Assembly (NCBI GenBank): GCA_020025295.1
Contig: JAHHSJ010000024.1
Coordinates: 1-27,544 of the forward strand
Reading direction: 5' to 3'
Source: Oscillospiraceae bacterium
GTDB taxonomy: Bacteria > Bacillota > Clostridia > Oscillospirales > Oscillospiraceae
DNA length: 27,544 nucleotides
Below, piece after piece: positions 22,000 to 27,544 of the stretch. The translations under genes and the position numbers were made by a program. The notes beneath the pieces are model-generated. The model saw nothing but the letters and a program-made list of their open reading frames with translations. It had not been told where the DNA came from and did not search any database. Position 1 is the first letter of the stretch. Every line of letters starts with the position of its first letter.

Positions 22000-23283
22000 A
22001 TGAACACCCTGCGTATCGTGCTGATTGCGGTCATATTCTTCGGCAGCATCGCTCTGATGATGACAAAGAAGCTTCCTGCAATCCTCGCCCTCCCCATGAT
22101 CGGTATTCTGGTAGCAGCAGTTGCCGGAGTTCCCTTTATGACTCCCTTGGAAGAAGGAGGCCAAACCATCTGTGGTTTCGTCATCGGAGCAGGCTCTGCC
22201 CGCTTAGCCAGCACCATTATTGTGACGATTTTCGGTGCAATCTTCGCAAAAGTGATTGAAAAACAAGGCATTGCCAAGTCCATCATTCACAAGGCTGCCG
22301 AGTTGGCCGGTGATAAGCCCCTGGCCATGGCCTTCGCTCTGACCGCCGCCATCATCGTGATCTTTGTTGGCATGAGCGGCGCCGGCCCCGTCATCATGGT
22401 TTGCACCATCGCAATCCCCCTGATGCTCTCCGCCGGTATTGCCCCCGTTGTGGCAGCCAGCTTGGTCCTGCTGGGTTTGACGGTTGGCTTGATGATCAAT
22501 GTGTCCCAGTATCAGATGTACATTGACACTCTGGGGCTCTCTCTGGAGCAGGTTCAGCATATGAGTCTGGTTCTGGCCGGTATTGGCGTGGTTCTGACGA
22601 TCGTGTACATTCTGGTCAAGGTGAAGCGCTCTCCTGTGAGAAGCTCTTGGGCCATGCCTACGCAGGAAAAGCCTGCCGCAAAGGTCAACCCCGTCGCCCT
22701 TTTGATGCCCCTGCTGCCCTTTATTCTGGTGTTCTTCTTTAAGATCGATGCACTTACCAGCCTGATGATCTCCATTCTCGTGACTGTTCTGATCACCACC
22801 CCCAAGCAGACCATTCAGGTGCTCTCCTCCTGTGTCATCGAGGGCACGAAAGACGTCGCCGCCGTCATCGGTCTGATGATCGGCATCGGCATCCTGCTCA
22901 ACGGCGTCACTGCCACCGCTACCATCGAGCTCATCCAGCCTGTGGTCGCCGCTGTGATGCCCTCCTCCCCTGTGACCTATGTGCTCTTCTTCGCCATCCT
23001 GTCCCCCTTGGCCCTGTATCGTGGCCCTCTGAACATGGCTGGCCTTGGCAGCGGCATCGCTACCATTATGCTGAGCACTGGCGGCATGAATCCTTTTGCG
23101 GTCGGTACCGCACTGCGCTGCACCACCTTCGTGCAGTGTGCCTCTGACCCCACCAACACTCAGAACGTGATCTGCGCCGATTTCGCTCATGTGGATGTCA
23201 ATGATGTCCTGAAATCCACCCTGCCCATCACCATGCTGATGTGTCTGGCCGGTCTGATTTATGGTGCAATCTGCATCTTTTAA
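22000..23283 (+). CDS. Ion-transporter-superfamily permease (CitMHS/GntP-like)
   Basis: 427-aa polytopic membrane protein with about 11-12 hydrophobic segments. The pattern is of the IT superfamily (citrate, gluconate and C4-dicarboxylate carriers): an N-terminal three-helix start, then a helix-loop GMSGAGPVIMVCTIAIPLML (about residues 123-142) and a second-half equivalent around LALYRGPLNMAGLGSGIATI. Two half-repeats are separated by a charged loop near residue 210 (KVKRSPVRSS). AGAGAGG precedes the start. It would import an organic acid or related compound for the downstream enzymes. The substrate is unknown; co-location with HyuA suggests a lactam, hydantoin-like or carboxylate compound, inferred only. 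Confidence 0.75.
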   Translation: MNTLRIVLIAVIFFGSIALMMTKKLPAILALPMIGILVAAVAGVPFMTPLEEGGQTICGFVIGAGSARLASTIIVTIFGAIFAKVIEKQGIAKSIIHKAAELAGDKPLAMAFALTAAIIVIFVGMSGAGPVIMVCTIAIPLMLSAGIAPVVAASLVLLGLTVGLMINVSQYQMYIDTLGLSLEQVQHMSLVLAGIGVVLTIVYILVKVKRSPVRSSWAMPTQEKPAAKVNPVALLMPLLPFILVFFFKIDALTSLMISILVTVLITTPKQTIQVLSSCVIEGTKDVAAVIGLMIGIGILLNGVTATATIELIQPVVAAVMPSSPVTYVLFFAILSPLALYRGPLNMAGLGSGIATIMLSTGGMNPFAVGTALRCTTFVQCASDPTNTQNVICADFAHVDVNDVLKSTLPITMLMCLAGLIYGAICIF

Positions 23284-23308
23284 TGGTAAACTTTAAATAA
23301 CCCGTTGA

Positions 23309-23350
23309 TCCGCGCTTCGCGAGACCCTATTCGCGGAGCGCGGACTTTTT
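23309..23350 (+). terminator. Strong GC-rich hairpin with T-run between transporter and HyuA genes
   Basis: TCCGCGCTTCGCGA (23309-23322) pairs with TCGCGGAGCGCGGA (23331-23344), with one G-T wobble and an 8-nt loop, then CTTTTT. It is a good intrinsic terminator, only 18 nt before the HyuA ATG; its T-run ends just short of the ribosome site. It may act as an attenuator, since no new promoter is obvious between. Confidence 0.75.
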
Positions 23351-23367
23351 GAAAGGAAGTGTACTCC

Positions 23368-25515
23368 ATGAGCACAAAGGTGCGTATCGGAATTGATGTT
23401 GGCGGCACTTTTACCGATGCTGTCGTTATTGATGACTCCACCCACGAAGTAATTGCAAAAGCAAAAATCCCGACGACACACAACTCTGAATTGGGTGTGG
23501 CCGAAGGTATTGTGACTGCAATCAACAAGCTGATGAGCGAAAATCACATCTCTCCGGAGGATGTTGTTTTTATTGCACACGGCACTACACAGGCTACCAA
23601 CGCACTTTTGGAAGGCGATGTCGCTAAGGTCGGCATTGTCGGCATGGGCGCCGGTATTGAGGGAAAGCGTGCTCGTACCGAAACCCAGATCGGCAACATC
23701 GAGCTGGCTCCGGGGCGCTTTCTCCACACGGAGCACCGCTTTATTGATTCTGCCCACACCTCTGACGAGCAGATCACTGCAGCCATTCGTGAGCTGAAGC
23801 AGGCCGGCGCTCAGGTCATCGTCGCCTCTGAGGCCTATTCCGTCGATGATCCCACCAACGAAAAGCGCATTATCCAGCTTGCCGACAAGGAATCCCTGCC
23901 CGCAACCGGCGGCTATGAGATTTCCCAGCTTTACGGCTTGCTGGCACGCACCCGCACCGCATCCGTCAACGGCGCTCTGATTCCCAAAATGATGGAAACT
24001 GCCAACCTGACCCAGAGCAGTGTCAGCAAGGCCAACATTCACAAGCCCTTGATGATTATGCGCTGTGACGGCGGTGTTATGAGTGTGGATGAGATGCGGA
24101 AGCGTCCGATCCTCACCATGCTCTCCGGCTTGGCTGCCGGTGTGGCAGGCGCACTGATGTATGAAAAGGTGACCGACGGCATCTTCTTGGAAATCGGCGG
24201 CACCTCCATCGACATTTCCGTTATCAAGGACGGTCGTGTCATGATTAAAAACGCACAGGTCGGCGGAAACAACCTGTACCTCTCCTCCCTCGATGTCCGC
24301 ACACTGGGCATCGCCGGAGGCAGTATGCTGATGGTCAAAAACAACACGCTGTCCGATGTAGGCCCCCGCAGCGCTCACATTGCCGGCCTTCCCTATGAGG
24401 TATTCACTGAAACCTCGGACATTGAAGAACCTCGTGTGGAGCTGATTGCCCCCTGCCACGATGATCCGGAGGTCTATGTGTCGGTGGTCTGCAAGAACGG
24501 CAAGCGCTTTGCTCTGACTTTGGCCGGTGCTGCCAACATTCTCGGCTATGTACCGGAGGACGACTATGCGTCCGGCAATGTGGAGGCTGCCCGCCTTGCA
24601 TGGCAGCCCTTGGCTGATATGCTTGGTCTTTCCATTGAAGATACCTGCACCAAGGCAATGGATTTGGCCTGTGACAAGGTGTCCCGCTTGGTAAGTCAGC
24701 TCATTGAGGACTATCATCTGAACCGCAGCCTCATTTATCTGGTGGGCGGTGGTGGTTCCGCCTCTGTCATCACGCCCTATCTGGGCAAAAAGATGGGTAT
24801 GAACACCCGCATCGCCAAGAATGCCCCCTATATTTCCACCATCGGCGTGGCTATGGCCATGGTCACCGAGCGATTAGAGCGCAATATCGTGAATCCTACC
24901 CCGGATGACATTCGCCGAATCCGTAACGATGTGACGGAAATGGTGGTTCGTGCCGGAGCCAATCCGGACACCGTTGAGGTCGCCGTGGAAATCGACAGCC
25001 AGAAAAACATTCTGCGTGCGGTTGCCAGCGGCTCCACGGAACTGCGGGCCAAAAATTTGAAGGCAGAAAAGCTGACCTCCGAACAGCTGAAAGCCGTCGC
25101 CATCCAGAGTGTGGCCGGCGACAATGTCACCGCCGAGGAGCTGGCCCATGTGGGCGCATGGCACGCCTTTGCCGTAACGCAGACCAAGGCAGCCCTCTTC
25201 GGGCTGCTGAAAAAGAAAACCACCCTCATCCGCATGATTGACGAGGACGGCGTCATCCGCCTGCAGAAAGACAAAGCAGATGTGCTGGCAACCACCAAGG
25301 GCGCACTGGCTGCCCAGATGCCGGATTTTGTCGACTCCATGACGACCTACAACGACGGCGGCGCAATGCTACCCCAGTGCTATCTCTATGTGCGCCACAA
25401 ACAGATCGACCTGAGCGGCGTTATGGAAAAAGAAAACCTGATGTCGCTTGCCGCGCTGGAACTGGAGTTCATTGAAGAGGCCGAGCCGGTTCTTATGGTC
25501 GCAGCTAAGAACTGA
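23368..25515 (+). CDS. Hydantoinase/oxoprolinase family protein (HyuA-type subunit)
   Basis: 715 aa. HyuA-type proteins use ATP to open or carboxylate lactam, hydantoin or ketone substrates. The ASKHA phosphate-binding loop RIGIDVGGTFTDAVVID is at residues 6-22. HGTTQATNALLEG follows, then RCDGGVMS, an adenosine/phosphate-2 type segment GGTSIDISVIKDG, and the late YLVGGGGSASVITPYLGKK. ATG at 23368 has AAGGAAG (23353-23359) upstream; the earlier GTG at 23359 overlaps that site. A partner HyuB subunit, usually adjacent, is not seen in the window: the next gene is an HExxH protein 2 bp away. The C-terminal ~200 residues are less like the standard family and may carry the substrate domain. Confidence 0.85.
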   Translation: MSTKVRIGIDVGGTFTDAVVIDDSTHEVIAKAKIPTTHNSELGVAEGIVTAINKLMSENHISPEDVVFIAHGTTQATNALLEGDVAKVGIVGMGAGIEGKRARTETQIGNIELAPGRFLHTEHRFIDSAHTSDEQITAAIRELKQAGAQVIVASEAYSVDDPTNEKRIIQLADKESLPATGGYEISQLYGLLARTRTASVNGALIPKMMETANLTQSSVSKANIHKPLMIMRCDGGVMSVDEMRKRPILTMLSGLAAGVAGALMYEKVTDGIFLEIGGTSIDISVIKDGRVMIKNAQVGGNNLYLSSLDVRTLGIAGGSMLMVKNNTLSDVGPRSAHIAGLPYEVFTETSDIEEPRVELIAPCHDDPEVYVSVVCKNGKRFALTLAGAANILGYVPEDDYASGNVEAARLAWQPLADMLGLSIEDTCTKAMDLACDKVSRLVSQLIEDYHLNRSLIYLVGGGGSASVITPYLGKKMGMNTRIAKNAPYISTIGVAMAMVTERLERNIVNPTPDDIRRIRNDVTEMVVRAGANPDTVEVAVEIDSQKNILRAVASGSTELRAKNLKAEKLTSEQLKAVAIQSVAGDNVTAEELAHVGAWHAFAVTQTKAALFGLLKKKTTLIRMIDEDGVIRLQKDKADVLATTKGALAAQMPDFVDSMTTYNDGGAMLPQCYLYVRHKQIDLSGVMEKENLMSLAALELEFIEEAEPVLMVAAKN

Positions 25516-25517
25516 CT

Positions 25518-26168
25518 ATGGAACACGCTGAATTTCCGCAAATCTCCCCGGAAACCTTTGCCTATTGGGAGCTGAAAGAAGATCCTTCCTACCCCCGCAT
25601 CCCAAAAGAGGAACGACTCCGGCTCATTCGCGCCGGTATCGATGCCGGTGAGCGAATGGCGGACGCATATCGGGCAGAGGATCTGGAACGACTCATGAAA
25701 GAGGATGGCGTTGTCCTGCATCGCTTCACAGAACCATCCCCAATCGGCATACACGCTCAAATTCAATACGGCGACGGGGTAAAAAGCGTGGACCTCTTTC
25801 CGGAAACAGCTAAGCAGTTAGAAGCTGTCATGCACAGTACGCCCTATCCCTATTCTGCAAGGCAATTTGAACAGATGTTTCTCGCCCATGAGTTTTATCA
25901 TTGGCTGGAATACAGCGGCCGCACTCCCCTGCGGGCCGGCATTAAGCCCCTTCGGCACAAGCTGTTCGGCCTGATTCCCCACCATTTTACCCCCTGCCGA
26001 CTCAGCGAAATCGCGGCTCACGCATTCACAAACCGGTTTTGCCGGCTGCCATTTGACTCCAGACTGCCTGATTATCTGATCCTGTACGAGGAGATGGGAA
26101 AAAGCCGCAGTGAGGTCTATGACGAACTGCGAACCATGCAGGCACAGTATCAGGCAGAGTGCCTATAA
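25518..26168 (+). CDS. Uncharacterised HExxH (zincin-like) protein
   Basis: 216 aa, soluble, no signal peptide. It carries HEFYHWLEY (HExxH at residues 124-128) and, about 35 residues on, SEIAAHAF with Glu164 and His168, a spacing that fits a gluzincin-type third zinc ligand. The motif sits on a predicted helix, QFEQMFLAHEFYH. No protease family is recognised beyond this. The start is 2 bp after the HyuA stop, so the gene is surely co-transcribed and probably coupled; no separate Shine-Dalgarno is clear. Its role with a hydantoinase is unknown; it could be a peptidase or a small amidohydrolase. Confidence 0.7.
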   Translation: MEHAEFPQISPETFAYWELKEDPSYPRIPKEERLRLIRAGIDAGERMADAYRAEDLERLMKEDGVVLHRFTEPSPIGIHAQIQYGDGVKSVDLFPETAKQLEAVMHSTPYPYSARQFEQMFLAHEFYHWLEYSGRTPLRAGIKPLRHKLFGLIPHHFTPCRLSEIAAHAFTNRFCRLPFDSRLPDYLILYEEMGKSRSEVYDELRTMQAQYQAECL

Positions 26169-26189
26169 CAGAGAAAGAAGGTATTTCTC

Positions 26190-27544
26190 ATGAATCAATC
26201 TACTATCATCTATCATGACCACGAAATCCCTCTTTTGGGACTTTGGGACACCGTAGTCGTTGGTGCCGGAGCCGCAGGCTCAGCGGCAGCCATTGCTTCG
26301 GCACGCAAAGGCTGCAAAACACTTCTTGTGGATAAAAGCATCCACATGGGCGGCACCGCAGTCAATGCGCTCGTCACCCCCATGATGATGTCCTATACCG
26401 GTCACCGCTCCATCTTTTTTGACATTGAACAGAATCTTCGCAGTCAAGGGCTTACCACCCGTGATGAGCTGGACAGCGGTTTGCTGTGGTTCACCCCGGA
26501 AGCCCTGTCCAACGCACTGGAAACACTGTATTTGGATGCCGGCGGAGAAGTGCTTTATGATGCTGTCCTCAGCGACTGTATGCTAGACGGCGAGAAAATC
26601 CAGTACCTCGTGCTGACAACGGTACAGGGCCTTGTCGCGGTCGGCGGACAGCAGTTTGTCGATGCCAGCGGCGACGCTGTCCTTGCCAGAATCTCCGGTG
26701 CCCCTGTTTCTCACGGGGACGAAAACGGCAATGACCAGATCAGCAGCCTTCGCTTTGAGATGGGCGGCATTGATGTGGATAAGTACCGTGCCTACTGCAT
26801 GAGTTTGGGGGACACTTACTCCAAATTTCCCCACGGTTATTTCTATGAAGCGGCTATGGTCGGAGGCAGAAACTTCGTCCTCGAGCCCTTGTTCCAGCAG
26901 GGCATTCAAGATGGTGTGCTGAAGCCGGAGGACTTGCGGTATTTCCAGAGCTTCTCTCTGCCCAACAAGCCGGGCTGTCTTTCCTTCAACTGCCCCCATC
27001 TGGGCACATTGAAGGACAACACCAACGCCTTGGAGCGTTCTCGGGCAATCACGCAAGGCCACGCCATGATCGGTCGCCTGACCAAGTTCCTGCAGCTCTA
27101 TATGCCCGGCTTTGAACACGCTTATCTGATGAGTGAGGCGTCTATGCTGGGCGTCCGTGAGTCCTACCGACTGGAAGGGTGCTACATTCTGAACGAAAAC
27201 GACCACCTCAGCCGTGCAAGATTCCCCGATGCAGTGGCTCGCGGCGACTGGTACATTGATGTGCATTCCGCATCCAAAGGCCTTTGCCACCAAAACCGTT
27301 ATGAGGTCGGAGAGTACTACGAGATCCCCTATCGAGCCATGGTGTGTGCAGAAATCCCCAACCTCATTGTGGCCGGGCGCTGCATCTCCACCACCTTCCT
27401 GATGCAGGCCAGCGTCCGCATCATCCCGACTTGTATTGATATGGGTCAGGCCGCCGGCGAAGCCTGTGCCTTTGCACAGCGTTCCGACCTTGCTCTGAAT
27501 ACACTTGATGGCGCCAAATTGCGTCAGTGGGCGGATGATCCCTT
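26190..27544 (+). CDS. FAD-dependent oxidoreductase (3' end cut by window)
   Basis: At least 451 aa, reading to the window edge without a stop. The N-terminal dinucleotide-binding motif TVVVGAGAAGSAAAIASARK (Gly25-Gly27-Gly30) ends in LLVDKS, where Asp48 takes the usual Glu place for binding the FAD ribose. MGGTAVNALVTP resembles the second conserved segment of FAD_oxidored (PF12831-type) proteins, and the late LIVAGRCIST..MQASVRIIPTCIDMGQAAG is their C-terminal FAD contact. The start ATG is supported by AGAAAGAAGG upstream. It lies 21 bp after the HExxH gene and belongs to the same operon. The substrate is unknown; members are often found beside sugar- or small-molecule-degrading genes. Confidence 0.85.
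   Translation, partial: MNQSTIIYHDHEIPLLGLWDTVVVGAGAAGSAAAIASARKGCKTLLVDKSIHMGGTAVNALVTPMMMSYTGHRSIFFDIEQNLRSQGLTTRDELDSGLLWFTPEALSNALETLYLDAGGEVLYDAVLSDCMLDGEKIQYLVLTTVQGLVAVGGQQFVDASGDAVLARISGAPVSHGDENGNDQISSLRFEMGGIDVDKYRAYCMSLGDTYSKFPHGYFYEAAMVGGRNFVLEPLFQQGIQDGVLKPEDLRYFQSFSLPNKPGCLSFNCPHLGTLKDNTNALERSRAITQGHAMIGRLTKFLQLYMPGFEHAYLMSEASMLGVRESYRLEGCYILNENDHLSRARFPDAVARGDWYIDVHSASKGLCHQNRYEVGEYYEIPYRAMVCAEIPNLIVAGRCISTTFLMQASVRIIPTCIDMGQAAGEACAFAQRSDLALNTLDGAKLRQWADDP

Noticed and set aside
22204..23190. 328-codon minus-strand frame rich in His, Gly and Asp
   Set aside because: It mirrors the hydrophobic codons of the transporter gene and has no membrane or domain pattern of its own.
23293..24717. 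474-codon minus-strand open frame opposite the HyuA gene
   Set aside because: It is a shadow of a strongly patterned real gene; no ribosome site and no recognisable protein motif.

Overview
The window looks like part of a Gram-positive, Clostridia-type (Bacillota) chromosome. The support is inferred from a BMP-type lipoprotein and NupNOPQ-like nucleoside ABC transporter, strong purine-rich Shine-Dalgarno sequences, a degraded tnpV-type transposon gene and a type I-C CRISPR-Cas locus. The left 10 kb is visibly more AT-rich than the right 8 kb. No genus can be named from sequence alone.

Layout. (1) 1-9915: one plus-strand nucleoside uptake and salvage operon. It holds the substrate-binding lipoprotein (5' end cut by the window), a double ATPase, two permeases, a nucleoside hydrolase, an M20 amidohydrolase/peptidase, a glutamine-amidotransferase-like protein, a ribokinase and a second M20 enzyme. 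Imported nucleosides would be split to base plus ribose, and the ribose phosphorylated. (2) 9916-11115: non-coding or decayed DNA with a frameshifted tnpV gene, a 24-bp perfect palindrome, a four-copy short motif and the 3' part of a tRNA-Pro(UGG) gene. The tRNA piece, in its orientation and with its own terminator, looks like the right-hand attachment site of an integrated element lying to the left. (3) 11424-12152: a conserved-looking protein of unknown function. (4) 12437-19203: a type I-C CRISPR-Cas locus: cas3; a gap with regulatory structure; cas5c-cas8c(with internal cas11c)-cas7c; a stub of cas4; a leader; and 11 full repeats plus one truncated repeat. cas1 and cas2 are absent. (5) 19417-27544: a minus-strand AraC-type regulator divergent from a plus-strand operon with a glycosidase-like protein, an IT-superfamily transporter, a HyuA-type hydantoinase/oxoprolinase, an HExxH protein and an FAD-dependent oxidoreductase cut by the window end.

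Most interesting point. The 270-bp gap between cas3 and cas5c contains what looks like a complete minus-strand crRNA-like RNA gene. It has a sigma-A-type promoter (TTGCCT, 17 bp, TATACT), then at the expected start site a degenerate I-C repeat whose 3' handle is intact, a 29-nt guide-like segment, and a stem-loop shared with the end of cas3. The first 16 nt of the guide match, at 13 of 16 positions, a site that abuts the -35 element of the cas5c-cas8c-cas7c promoter. This is the architecture expected of a CreR-type autorepressing guide, here in a type I-C locus that has lost its adaptation genes. The sequence elements are seen directly; the regulatory role is inferred.
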